Made by a program: the position numbers and the translations under genes. Under the pieces are notes generated by a model that had not been told where the DNA came from, did no database searches, and saw nothing but the letters and a program-made list of their open reading frames with translations. Source: Rhizobium sp. ACO-34A (lineage in GTDB: Bacteria > Pseudomonadota > Alphaproteobacteria > Rhizobiales > Rhizobiaceae). From it: 64,000 nucleotides of DNA. Where the stretch lies: assembly GCA_002600635.1 (NCBI GenBank), contig CP021371.1:4033001-4097000 (forward strand), in the 5' to 3' direction. Numbering within the stretch: position 1 is the stretch's first letter; every line of letters begins with the position of its first letter. Shown here in pieces: positions 33,911 to 42,393 of the stretch.

Positions 33911-35954
33911 AGAGCGGATGACAGATACGAGCCGCGTCCAGCATGGCGGCATGCAGGTTTCGACAGGACCAGGCATCGCCCACCTTATAGAGGGTAAAGC
34001 CGCCCTCCGGATTGTTGACGATGGTCTGCGGTCTCGCATCCGCGAGCGCCCTGAGGTCGACCTCGCCGAGGTTGCTGGAGAGCGGCTTCAGCTCGAAGTA
34101 GAGCTCGTCATTGGCAAGGGTCCCGTTGTCTCCGACGACCTGATCGACAAGGACATCCTCGGTCTTGCCGCTGTAGGTGTTCTCGATCACCGCCAGCAGC
34201 TTGTTGTCCTTGCGCCGGATCGAGGCCAGACGCGTGTCCGTATCGATCCTCACATCGTTCTTGTAGAGTTCCGTCATGTGGGCACCGAGATTGGTGCCGC
34301 CGATTTCCCGGCCGAACTCCCGGTCCGGGGTCACGATGCGGACCCGCGCGCCCTTCGCCGCGACGAACTCGGCACAGGAAGCGGCGGAGGCAGTGCCGTT
34401 CTCATCGAAAATGAGGATGTCGCCACCGGTATTGGTCTGTCCCGAAAGCACATCCCAGACGGAAACGGCAAGGTCGGTGCCATCGAAATATCCGACATTC
34501 GGCAGGCCGCCGGTTGCGATGACAACGGCATCCGGCGCTTCCGCCAGCACGTCCTCCTGCGTTGCGTAGCTGTTCAGCCGGATGTCCACCTTGAGATGGC
34601 CCATCTGTGCAGCGAGCCAGGTGGTAATGCCGGAAAGATCGCGTCGCCAGGTGGCGCGCGACGCCAGCAGAAGCTGGCCGCCAAGTTCGCTTGCCGCCTC
34701 GAACAGCACGACGTCATGGCCGCGCCGGGCGCTGATGCGAGCAGCCTCCATGCCGGCGGGACCGCCGCCGACCACCACGACCTTCTTCTTCTTTTCGGCG
34801 GGAACGACGTTCTGGGGAATGGTCGCTTCGCGGGAGGTCGCAACATTATGGGCGCACAGCGCGTCGATGCCGCGAATGGCGCGATCCACGCAATAGCCGG
34901 CGCCGACGCAGGGACGGATGTTTTCCTCATCGCCGGCCCGCAGCTTGTTGATGTGATGAGGGTCGGCAATGAAGGCGCGGGTCATGCCGACCATGTCGAC
35001 ATATCCGCCCTGCAGGGCGTGGACGGCGGTTGCGGCATCCGTCATGCGCGCTGCCTGGAAGATCTTGACCTTGCCGGCAACCTCGTCGCGAATGGCCTTT
35101 GCCAGCGGCAGGTAAGCCGCCGAGGGAACCCACATGGTCGGCCAGATGCGCGCTTCCGACTGATAGTTGGTGGCCTGGGCGCCGACCACGCTGATGAAAT
35201 CGATCAGGCCGCTTGAGGCATAGGTGCTGGCGATCTCGATGCAGTCGTCCTGCGACAGCCCGCCTTTGAGCATTTCATCGCCCGGCATGCGAATGCCGAT
35301 GACGTAATCGTCCCCGACCCTGCGTCGCACGGCTTCAAGAACTTCGAGGCCAAGGCGCATCCGGTTGGCGAGCGAGCCGCCATATCCATCCGTGCGGTGG
35401 TTCATGGCCGGTGACCAGAACTGTTCGATCAGCGTTGCCGCCTGACAGGAGATTTCCACGCCATCGACATCGCCCTCGCGCACGCGTGCGGCTGCCGTCG
35501 CGTAGTTCTCGATGGTACGACGGATATCGTGATCCTCCATCGTCGCCGGAAAGGTGCCATGGATGATTTCGCGCAGCGGAGAGGCCGAGAAGGTCGGCAA
35601 CCAGTTGGTGAGGTCCCAGCGCTCGCGCCGTCCGCCATGCGTCAACTGCACGGTACAGTGCGCGCCGTGTTCGTGGATCGCAGCGGACATTTTCCGGAAT
35701 TGCGGGATGACCTTGTCGACGGAGCCGTTGATCTGCCCATAATAGAAGGAGTTTTCCGCCGAAACGGCGGTCGCCCCGCCAAACTGGGTCAGGCCGATGC
35801 CGCCTTTGGCTTTTTCAGCCTGATAGGCGATGTAGCGGTCCGTGATGTCGCCGGCGAGCACATAGCCGGGCTCGTGACTGGTGCTGAGAAAGCGGTTGCG
35901 GATTGTCAGGTTGCGGATTTGAAGCGGCTCAAAAAGACAGTCATAGACGCCCAT
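33909..35954 (-). CDS. NADH:flavin oxidoreductase with Fe-S and NAD domains (trimethylamine dehydrogenase / N-methylproline demethylase-like)
   Basis: About 681 residues from ATG 35954, which has GGGGAG upstream. Domain order: an Old Yellow Enzyme TIM barrel (about 1-340), a short cysteine motif, then FAD/NAD domains starting VVVVGGGPAGMEAA near residue 392. This is the TMADH / 2,4-dienoyl-CoA reductase architecture. The Fe-S motif reads Cys349-V-G-Ala352-G-Y-Cys355 with Cys367 further on, so the second of the four expected cysteines is alanine. From memory, N-methylproline demethylases of rhizobia have a similar CVGA motif. Oxidative demethylation or deamination of an imported amine is likely. 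Confidence 0.88.
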   Translation of the reverse strand: MGVYDCLFEPLQIRNLTIRNRFLSTSHEPGYVLAGDITDRYIAYQAEKAKGGIGLTQFGGATAVSAENSFYYGQINGSVDKVIPQFRKMSAAIHEHGAHCTVQLTHGGRRERWDLTNWLPTFSASPLREIIHGTFPATMEDHDIRRTIENYATAAARVREGDVDGVEISCQAATLIEQFWSPAMNHRTDGYGGSLANRMRLGLEVLEAVRRRVGDDYVIGIRMPGDEMLKGGLSQDDCIEIASTYASSGLIDFISVVGAQATNYQSEARIWPTMWVPSAAYLPLAKAIRDEVAGKVKIFQAARMTDAATAVHALQGGYVDMVGMTRAFIADPHHINKLRAGDEENIRPCVGAGYCVDRAIRGIDALCAHNVATSREATIPQNVVPAEKKKKVVVVGGGPAGMEAARISARRGHDVVLFEAASELGGQLLLASRATWRRDLSGITTWLAAQMGHLKVDIRLNSYATQEDVLAEAPDAVVIATGGLPNVGYFDGTDLAVSVWDVLSGQTNTGGDILIFDENGTASAASCAEFVAAKGARVRIVTPDREFGREIGGTNLGAHMTELYKNDVRIDTDTRLASIRRKDNKLLAVIENTYSGKTEDVLVDQVVGDNGTLANDELYFELKPLSSNLGEVDLRALADARPQTIVNNPEGGFTLYKVGDAWSCRNLHAAMLDAARICHPL

Positions 35955-35980
35955 GTCAGGCTCCCCATACGTTGAAAAGA

Positions 35981-36000
35981 AGCGCGCGAACGCGCGCGCT
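35981..36000 (-). repeat. GC-rich hairpin between flavoprotein and oxidase genes
   Basis: AGCGCGCG (35981-35988) and CGCGCGCT (35993-36000) form an 8-bp stem with a 4-base loop in the 81-base gap between two minus-strand genes. Possible mRNA processing or stability element. Confidence 0.4.
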
Positions 36001-36035
36001 CCGGAATTTCCTGTCTGCAACGGTGATAAGGGCGC

Positions 36036-37358
36036 TCAGGTCAGCCCCAGCCGGTCCTTCATCTTGTAGAACGGGAAGACGAGACGCGCAGCGCGAACCT
36101 TGAACGACCAGTTCGGAATGTCCTGGCGCTGTTCGACGAGCGCAACCGGAATGTCGTCGAGGCTACGCTTGCCGGCCGCGAATTCACCGACCACCCGCCC
36201 GAGGTTCTGCGCAAGATTGACCCCGCGTGTCGAGAACCCGACCACACCGAATACGTTCGGTGAGACGCGTACCATATGGGGCAGATAGGTGTCGGTAATG
36301 GCGCAGTAGCCTTCCCAGTAATCCTCGATCTCCGCTTCCTTCTCCGAGACCTGCGGGAAAAGAAGCTGCATGCGTTCGCGGGCGTGCTTCAATCCGTAAG
36401 CCTTGCGGTTGCCAAAGGCGAAAACTGCGCCGCCTGCCACGAAGCGACCTTCCGGGTCGAGCCGTCCGAAGCCGCCGGACTTGCGCAGGTCGGTAAAGCA
36501 GAGCCGGGTGCGGATCATGCTGGCCTGCGTTTCGGCACTAAGCGGCCGCGTCGAGGCGTGATACAGGAAGACGGGGATGACCGACTTCTGTATGCCGGGG
36601 AAGGAATTGCCGGTATAGGCGTTGGTGGCGACGATGACGGTTCTCGCCCGAACACGGCCCGCGCCGCATTTTACCGTCACGCCACCGGCACCCTCGGTGA
36701 TCGTGTCGACCGGGCTGTTTTCCAAGATGCGCACACCGGCATTGCTCGCCGCCCGGCCAAGACCGATCGCCAGGCCGTAAGGATTGACGGTGCCGCCCGT
36801 CGGGTTGAGCCAGCCGCCGATATAGCCGCGCGCGCCGAGCAGGTCGCCGACCGCGCCCTTGTCCAGCCACTGCACATTGACGCCAAGCGCCTTCCATTCG
36901 TCATGAACCTTCTTCACTTTCTGAAGAGAAGTTTCCGAATGCGCGGGCTGTACCCAGCCATTCTGCTCCGCCGAGCAGGCGATCGCATGGTCATCGATCT
37001 GCCGGAAGGCTTTCTCCGCGCCGGAGGAAACGAGTTCCGCCAGCGCCTGCCCCTTGCGCTTGCCAATCGCGGCCTCGACCGCCGAAGGCGTGACGGCACC
37101 CGGGAAATGCGGCACGTTATAGCCGCCATTGCGGCCAGAGGCGCCGTTTCCGACAATGCCGGCTTCCAGCAGGATGACCTTGAGACCGTTCAGCGCGGCA
37201 TGCAGGGCCGTGTTCAGCCCGCAATAACCGGCACCGACGACGACCAGATCGGCTGTTTCCTCGCCCTGAAGGGCTGGATAGCTGATCACTGGTTCCTTGA
37301 GCGTTCTTTTCCAGACGACACCGTTCAGGCTGCTGTCGACGGGACTGACCATAGACAT
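36036..37358 (-). CDS. FAD-dependent amine oxidoreductase (PuuB/DAO family)
   Basis: 440 residues. ATG 37358 follows GAGGAG. The Rossmann motif DLVVVGAGYCGLNTALH lies near residue 38, and GNGASGRNGGYN follows, as in gamma-glutamylputrescine oxidase and related glycine-oxidase-like enzymes. The C-terminal VGFSTRGVNLAQNLGR fits the DAO fold. It probably oxidises a secondary or primary amine to an imine or aldehyde, which fits RidA-like, demethylase-like and ProC neighbours. Exact substrate unknown. Confidence 0.88.
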   Translation of the reverse strand: MSMVSPVDSSLNGVVWKRTLKEPVISYPALQGEETADLVVVGAGYCGLNTALHAALNGLKVILLEAGIVGNGASGRNGGYNVPHFPGAVTPSAVEAAIGKRKGQALAELVSSGAEKAFRQIDDHAIACSAEQNGWVQPAHSETSLQKVKKVHDEWKALGVNVQWLDKGAVGDLLGARGYIGGWLNPTGGTVNPYGLAIGLGRAASNAGVRILENSPVDTITEGAGGVTVKCGAGRVRARTVIVATNAYTGNSFPGIQKSVIPVFLYHASTRPLSAETQASMIRTRLCFTDLRKSGGFGRLDPEGRFVAGGAVFAFGNRKAYGLKHARERMQLLFPQVSEKEAEIEDYWEGYCAITDTYLPHMVRVSPNVFGVVGFSTRGVNLAQNLGRVVGEFAAGKRSLDDIPVALVEQRQDIPNWSFKVRAARLVFPFYKMKDRLGLT

Positions 37359-37391
37359 GGGAAATAACTCCTCGGCAATGTGTGAAGGAAA

Positions 37392-38180
37392 TCAGATGAG
37401 GCCGAGTGTGCGGCGCGACCTGTCGAGGGCGTCGCGCGGCGGCGCCTTCAGATGAAGCCGGTCGCTTTTCACATAGCCCATGGTCCTGGCGATATCCGCC
37501 ATGGTCTCCACGTATTTGAGCGCAACGCTGCTGGCGTCGAGAACGGTGACGCCGGTGCCGGTTACCTCCCGGTAGCCGGCCGCGCGCATCAACGGCCCGT
37601 AATAGGCGCAACCGACCAGAATAACCTCGGCGCCGTCGCGGATGCATTCCGCCGCCACTTCCTCGAACCGGGGGATGAATGTCTCGTAAGGATCCTTCAC
37701 GGCGCTGAGCAGCAGCGCGCCATCGGATTCGGGCATGATGGTCCGCACAGGACGGACGATGGCCCGGTCGCGCAGCCCGTAGGCGAGCAGATCGTTTTCA
37801 ATGGCAACCGTCGTCTTTTGCGAGACGGTGACCACGGCGAAGCGCTTGCCCATCGTCAGTGCAGCAAGCATCGACTGTTCGCTGACCGAGCCGATCGGAA
37901 TGCCGAGCACTTCGCGTGCTTCCCACAAGGCATCGTTCCAGCAACCGAAGAAAACGGCGTCAAAACCGTCGGCTTCCGCCTGAAGCGCCGCTTCCACCAT
38001 GTGAACCGAGTTGATGTGTTCGGCATAAAGCGAACGCGTGAAGTTTCCACTCTTTTCCAGAAAACGGAATTCGAGTTCGGTACCGGGATTCAGGACCGGG
38101 CGAACGATGGTATCCAGGCTTTCCCACAGGGGCTCCAGCGTATCGTTTGCAGTCGTCGGGTGAATCCAGCACAGCTTCAT
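37392..38180 (-). CDS. Aspartate/glutamate/hydantoin racemase family protein
   Basis: About 262 residues from the ATG at 38180, with GGAG six bases upstream; an in-frame start at 38192 is less likely. The two catalytic cysteines are Cys80 (FFGCWND) and Cys191 (LVGCAYYG). It is first in the minus-strand operon, divergent from the GntR regulator. It is not close to the racemase at 21532 beyond the shared fold. It may invert a D- or L-amino acid before the DadA-like or amine oxidase step. Confidence 0.82.
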   Translation of the reverse strand: MKLCWIHPTTANDTLEPLWESLDTIVRPVLNPGTELEFRFLEKSGNFTRSLYAEHINSVHMVEAALQAEADGFDAVFFGCWNDALWEAREVLGIPIGSVSEQSMLAALTMGKRFAVVTVSQKTTVAIENDLLAYGLRDRAIVRPVRTIMPESDGALLLSAVKDPYETFIPRFEEVAAECIRDGAEVILVGCAYYGPLMRAAGYREVTGTGVTVLDASSVALKYVETMADIARTMGYVKSDRLHLKAPPRDALDRSRRTLGLI

Positions 38181-38217
38181 GATCGGCTCCATTTCCTAGC
38201 GAATGGCCGAAATGTAA

Positions 38218-38227
38218 TATGTTATAA
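38218..38227. promoter_or_regulatory. TATGTTATAA box in the gntR/racemase divergent gap (site C)
   Basis: TATGTTATAA lies 38 bases before the racemase start on the minus strand, in an AT-rich 211-base gap shared with the GntR-family gene. It shares GTTATAA with sites at 29594 and 42334. Confidence 0.45.
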
Positions 38228-38391
38228 AACTTTTGCAACAAAATATCCGAGACCGTGTTAAAATCATCAAGGCTGCATATCGGGCTGTCGAAAGAAGGGG
38301 ATGCTATTTTTGATTGTCCCTGCCATGATTAGACAAACACAGCGCGCCGATATATGTCACAACGAAATTGAGGTAAGTCTAGGGATTACAT

Positions 38392-39072
38392 ATGGCTGAG
38401 GCACTCTCGAATTTCTCGCCTTTTCAGCGCACCGAGACGCTTGGCGTCCGGGTCAGAGAACAATTACGTCACACGATCATGTCCGGGCTTTTCAAGCCGG
38501 GTGAGAAGCTGACCCTGCGTGCGGTCGCCGCATCGCTTGGGGTGAGTCTCACGCCGGTTCGCGAGGCACTTTTCAATCTCGCAGCAGAAGGCGTTCTTGA
38601 ACTGGGGGCAAACGGATCGATCTACATTCCCCAGCTCGACGAGGAAAAGCTTCGCGAGTTGCTGAAGATCCGCTTTTCGCTCGAGGGACTTGCAGCACGC
38701 GAGGCAACGCCTCGGCTGACGCCCACGGACATTATCGAGATCAGCGCGCTGAACGATCAACTCATTGAGGCAAATCAGAAAAGAGATTACGCGCTGCTCA
38801 TGGAGATCAACTGGAGCTTTCACTTCAGGATCTATGAGGCCTCGCAAATGCCTTTCCTCGTGCGGATGATCGAAAGCTGCTGGCTGCGCACCGGCTCCTA
38901 TCTCAAGGTCATCTATCCGGACTTCGCCGTCACCGACAATGGCATATTGAATCACATCGCCATCATTCGCGCGATTCGCGAGGGCGACGCCAATGCTGTC
39001 GCCGATGCCATCGTGAAGGATATCGAAACCTCTTCCCAGGCCTATTTCGCCGCCGTGCGAAAGCAGGACTGA
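38392..39072 (+). CDS. GntR family transcriptional regulator, FCD subfamily
   Basis: 226 residues. N-terminal winged helix: VREQLRHTIMSGLFKPGEKL then LRAVAASLGVSLTPVREALFNL. The C-terminal helical FCD domain follows from about residue 75, with metal-ligand-type histidines in FHFRIYEAS and NHIAIIRAI. Such regulators bind small acids or their metal complexes. It lies at the centre of the 26-47 kb catabolic block, and GTTATA motifs occur upstream of its own divergent gap and of three other units, so it is the most likely master repressor here. Confidence 0.92.
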   Translation: MAEALSNFSPFQRTETLGVRVREQLRHTIMSGLFKPGEKLTLRAVAASLGVSLTPVREALFNLAAEGVLELGANGSIYIPQLDEEKLRELLKIRFSLEGLAAREATPRLTPTDIIEISALNDQLIEANQKRDYALLMEINWSFHFRIYEASQMPFLVRMIESCWLRTGSYLKVIYPDFAVTDNGILNHIAIIRAIREGDANAVADAIVKDIETSSQAYFAAVRKQD

Positions 39073-39152
39073 AGCAATCGCGGAAGCTGCGCGTCGGATT
39101 TACCGCCCTCGCCTCTTCTCCCGCCATCCTTCCCCGTTTTCCGGTTTGCCTG

Positions 39153-39188
39153 AAGGCCCGGCTCGAATCGAGCCGGGCCTTTGTTTTT
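39153..39188 (+). terminator. Strong rho-independent terminator after the GntR gene
   Basis: AAGGCCCGGCTCGA (39153-39166) pairs with TCGAGCCGGGCCTT (39168-39181 region), followed by TGTTTTT. The stem is 12 or more bp and GC-rich. It insulates the regulator from the SDR operon. Confidence 0.85.
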
Positions 39189-39261
39189 GCGCGCTTGCAA
39201 GGCCTGCAGCGCCGGCGGGCTGGTTCCTTGCGACAAATTCCCACGTTCGCCACAAATTCTC

Positions 39262-39290
39262 CTTGACGCTCGAGTGATATAACAAATAAC
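39262..39290 (+). promoter_or_regulatory. Candidate sigma-70 promoter with internal GTTATA box (site D)
   Basis: CTTGAC at 39262-39267, a 17-base spacer, and AATAAC at 39285-39290 resemble a rhizobial housekeeping promoter for the SDR operon. TATAACAAAT at 39278-39287, the inverse of ATTTGTTATA, overlaps the spacer and minus-10, an arrangement expected for a repressor site. Confidence 0.45.
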
Positions 39291-39325
39291 ATTTCCCCAT
39301 CATGAAGACCTCAAAGGGGAATACA

Positions 39326-40078
39326 ATGCTTGAAAAAGGAATGACGGCGCTGGTCACCGGTGGCAGTGGCGGCATTGGTTCAGCGGTCGTGAAGATGCTT
39401 GCCGAATGCGGCGTGACGGCTATCGCGCTCTCCAATAACCAGGAGCAACTCGACAAGCTGAAGAGCATCGCAAACGTCGAGCCGGTCTTCATGGATGTGC
39501 GCGATGCGGAAGGGCTGAAGGCTGCCTTCGGAGCCCGTCAGATCGACATTCTCTTCAACGCAGCCGGTGTGCTCGGCGTCACCGGCACGATCTATTCCGT
39601 TCCGGCTTCCTCAGCCCAGCACATCATCGATGTAAATATCATCGGTATCCACAACGCCCTGTCGGCGGTGGTTCCCGGCATGGTCGAGCGCAACAGCGGC
39701 CACATCATCAACATGGGTTCGCTGGCCGGACCTTATCCGTCGGCAGGCCAGCCGATGTACAGCGCATCCAAGGCTGCAGTTCATAACATGAGCGCCAATC
39801 TGCGCATGGAGCTGTTCGGCACGGACGTCAAGGTAACCGAACTGCGCCCCGGCCGTGTTCGCACCGGCATGCATGCAGAGATGTTCGATGGCGACCATTC
39901 CCAGTCAGATGCGCTTCTCTACGATCCCTATGAGTGCCTGACGCCCGAAAACATCGCGGATGCGGTGCGTTACGTGCTCGCGACGCCCGGCAACGTCTGC
40001 GTTTCGCAGATCGAGGTCGTTCCGACCCATCAGGTTGTTGGCGGTACGAAAATGTACTCGCGCAAGTCCAGCCAGTAA
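39326..40078 (+). CDS. Short-chain dehydrogenase/reductase (first of a paralogous pair)
   Basis: About 250 residues. ATG 39326 follows AAAGGGGA; an upstream in-frame ATG at 39302 lacks such a site. Cofactor motif TGGSGGIG, NAAG at about residue 73, and catalytic YSASK are present. The C-terminal part (GRVRTGMH, ECLTPENIADAVRYVL, VVPTHQVVGG) closely resembles the SDR at 45661, so the two ends of this operon carry duplicated dehydrogenases. Candidate substrate is a hydroxy acid or acetoin-like alcohol (inference from the E1/E2 genes). Confidence 0.9.
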   Translation: MLEKGMTALVTGGSGGIGSAVVKMLAECGVTAIALSNNQEQLDKLKSIANVEPVFMDVRDAEGLKAAFGARQIDILFNAAGVLGVTGTIYSVPASSAQHIIDVNIIGIHNALSAVVPGMVERNSGHIINMGSLAGPYPSAGQPMYSASKAAVHNMSANLRMELFGTDVKVTELRPGRVRTGMHAEMFDGDHSQSDALLYDPYECLTPENIADAVRYVLATPGNVCVSQIEVVPTHQVVGGTKMYSRKSSQ

Positions 40079-40111
40079 GGGCGCCCAGAAACGGCGGATC
40101 CGGAGATCATC

Positions 40112-41362
40112 ATGCCTTCAGCCTCGCAAAAGCATGTAGTTGTCGTCGGAGCAGGTATCGTGGGCATCTCGTCCGCGCTCTATCTGCAAAAGGCCGGCTT
40201 CAAGGTAACCCTGATCGACAGGGAGGAGCCCGGCAACGGCGCATCCTATGGCAATGCGGGGGCTATCGCCCCGCATGCCTTCGTTCCGGTCAACAGTCCG
40301 TCGATTCCCAGGCGGCTGCTGCGCCTGATGTTTGCGGGTGGCAGCCCGCTCAGCATCAACTGGATGTATGCGCCCCACATGATCCCATGGTTGACCCGCT
40401 TCCTGTCCCATTGCACCGAGCGGGAGGTGGTCCGCATTTCCGAGGCGCTCCACTCCCTGCTCTCGCGAAACATCGAATATGCCCTGCCGCTCTTCAAGGA
40501 GAGCGGCGCCGACCGCCTGATCAGGAGCGGCGGATACCTGCATCTTTATGAAAACGCAGCCGATATGCGCTCGCTTGCAACGGAAGTGGCGCTCTACAAG
40601 CGGCTGGCCGGGGATGTGGAGGACATCGGGGCGGACGAGATCCGCAGTCTGGAACCCAATCTTGCCCCCGTTTTCGAGCGGGCGCTCTATTTCACTTCTG
40701 CCCTGCATTATCTGAGCCCGGTCGAGGTCTGCGCCACGCTGGCACGACATTTCGTCTCAGGCGGCGGTACGCTGCTGCTCGATGATGTGAAGGCGATCCG
40801 CAAGCGCCCGGATGGCCGGATCGAGGTGGAAGCTTCGAGCCTGATCCCGTGTGATCAGGCAGTATTGTCGGCGGGCGCCCATTCCATGCGGCTTGCCGGG
40901 CCGGCTATCGAGAAACTGCCGCTGGAAACCGAGCGCGGCTATCACATCGTCTACGGCGGCTTCGGCGATATCATCAGCCGCACCTGCTCCAGCGCTACGG
41001 CGGGTTATGCCATGACGCCAATGAATGAAGGGCTGCGTTGCGCCGGCATGGTCGAACTCGCCGGGCTGGACAAGGCGCCAAACCCGGCCTGTCACGATTA
41101 TCTCGACAGGACAGCCAAGCGTTTCCTTCCTGATCTTGCAGGTTGCGCGCCGACGTCGAAATGGATGGGTTTCCGCCCTTCCATGCCGGACGCCCTGCCG
41201 GTCATCGGCCGTTCCTCCGTCACCCCGGAAGTCATTTTCGCCTTCGGTCATCAGCATGTCGGCATGTCCAGCGGCTGCGTGACAGGTCGGATCGTCGCCA
41301 CGATCGCGTCGGGCGAAAAGCCCCCGGTCGACATAGCTCCATTCTCGCCCAACCGTTTCTGA
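40112..41362 (+). CDS. FAD-dependent D-amino acid dehydrogenase-like oxidoreductase (DAO/DadA family)
   Basis: 416 residues. The FAD motif VVVVGAGIVGISSALYLQ is at the N-terminus, and GFRPSMPDALPVIGRSS near residue 350 is a typical DadA block, followed by FGHQHVGMSSGCVTGRI at the end. DadA-type enzymes oxidise D-amino acids or secondary amino acids to keto acids and pass electrons to the respiratory chain. Placed 33 bases after the SDR gene and 24 before the cyclodeaminase-like gene in one operon. Confidence 0.9.
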   Translation: MPSASQKHVVVVGAGIVGISSALYLQKAGFKVTLIDREEPGNGASYGNAGAIAPHAFVPVNSPSIPRRLLRLMFAGGSPLSINWMYAPHMIPWLTRFLSHCTEREVVRISEALHSLLSRNIEYALPLFKESGADRLIRSGGYLHLYENAADMRSLATEVALYKRLAGDVEDIGADEIRSLEPNLAPVFERALYFTSALHYLSPVEVCATLARHFVSGGGTLLLDDVKAIRKRPDGRIEVEASSLIPCDQAVLSAGAHSMRLAGPAIEKLPLETERGYHIVYGGFGDIISRTCSSATAGYAMTPMNEGLRCAGMVELAGLDKAPNPACHDYLDRTAKRFLPDLAGCAPTSKWMGFRPSMPDALPVIGRSSVTPEVIFAFGHQHVGMSSGCVTGRIVATIASGEKPPVDIAPFSPNRF

Positions 41363-41386
41363 GCCAACCATTTCTGAGGAGGTCGC

Positions 41387-42280
41387 ATGCTGCCCTATTT
41401 CGACAAACAGAAGATCGCTTCGGTCCTTAACGTCGATGAACTGATCGATGCCATGGAAAAGGCGCTGGTCGCCTTTTCGACCGGCACGGTCATTCAGCCG
41501 GTCCGCATGCGTGTCGTCGATCCGGAGGTCGGCGGCGATATGTGCCTCATGCCTGCGGTGACGGATATCTTCGCCGTAAAGCTGGTGGGGAATTACCCCC
41601 GCAATCACGACAAGGGTATAGACAGCCATAACGCGGTCGTCATCGTCTTCGATCGCGAAACAGGGCTGCCGCGTGCCGTCATGGACGGAACTTACATTAC
41701 CCAGATGCGCACTGCGGCGGTTTCCGCCATGGCGGCCCGCCGTCTTGCCGCGCCCGATGCCAGTGTGCTGGCGATCCTCGGCAGCGGCGCCCAGGCCCGC
41801 GGCCATTTCGAGACGATGCGCCGTGTCCGCGATTTCAAGGAAGTGCGCGTCTGGAGCCGCAACCCGCAGCATGCGGAACGGTTTGCCTCCGAGATCGGCG
41901 CGACGCTCTGTACGACGAGTGAAGAGGCTGTCCGGGGCGCAGATGTTATAGCAACGACCACCTCGGCCAAGGATCCCATCGTCAAGGGAGAATGGCTGAA
42001 ACCTGGCGCGCATATCTCCGCTGTCGGCTGGAACGGCCTCGACGGGCGTGAACTGGATGACGGTGTGATGAAGAACCTGATTCTCGTGGAAAGTCGTGAC
42101 GCCGCCAGTCAGGAATCTGGAAACATCATTGTTTCATCAGCGAAAATTCACGCAGAACTCGGTGAAGTCCTTGCCGGACGGGCTGACGCGGACGCCAGCT
42201 TGACGACCGTGTTCATCTCCGTGGGCATCGCCACGGAAGATGCCTATGCAGCCAGCCTCGTGCTTTCCGCGATGAATTGA
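41387..42280 (+). CDS. Ornithine cyclodeaminase / mu-crystallin family protein
   Basis: 297 residues. The family blocks seen are VNYPRNHDKG-like (here VGNYPRNHDKGIDSHNAVV), MDGTYITQMRTAAVSAMAARRLA, and the NAD motif ILGSGAQARGHFE. Members include ornithine cyclodeaminase, alanine dehydrogenase and ketimine (pyrroline-2-carboxylate) reductase. With ProC, DadA-like and RidA-like genes nearby, reduction or formation of a cyclic imino acid is plausible. Ends 113 bases before the next operon unit. Confidence 0.9.
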   Translation: MLPYFDKQKIASVLNVDELIDAMEKALVAFSTGTVIQPVRMRVVDPEVGGDMCLMPAVTDIFAVKLVGNYPRNHDKGIDSHNAVVIVFDRETGLPRAVMDGTYITQMRTAAVSAMAARRLAAPDASVLAILGSGAQARGHFETMRRVRDFKEVRVWSRNPQHAERFASEIGATLCTTSEEAVRGADVIATTTSAKDPIVKGEWLKPGAHISAVGWNGLDGRELDDGVMKNLILVESRDAASQESGNIIVSSAKIHAELGEVLAGRADADASLTTVFISVGIATEDAYAASLVLSAMN

Positions 42281-42325
42281 ACGCAGGAAAACGACCTTCG
42301 TTCTTGCGCGGCTAAAGCATATTTG

Positions 42326-42347
42326 ATAACAAATTTGTTATAACAAA
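42326..42347. promoter_or_regulatory. Two overlapping GTTATA palindromes before the E1 genes (site E)
   Basis: ATAACAAATTTGTTAT (42326-42341) and TTTGTTATAACAAA (42334-42347) are both perfect palindromes that share eight bases. They lie 47 bases before the E1 alpha start. This is the best-formed copy of the motif found in the GntR regulator block. Confidence 0.6.
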
Positions 42348-42393
42348 ATCGAAGTGGAAGGTCTGGCTTCCGCGGTCAATCAAAGGAAAGAAG

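Noticed and set aside
41944-41950. TGTTATA inside the cyclodeaminase-like gene as a GntR site
   Set aside because: A seven-base match in coding DNA with no palindrome is expected by chance.
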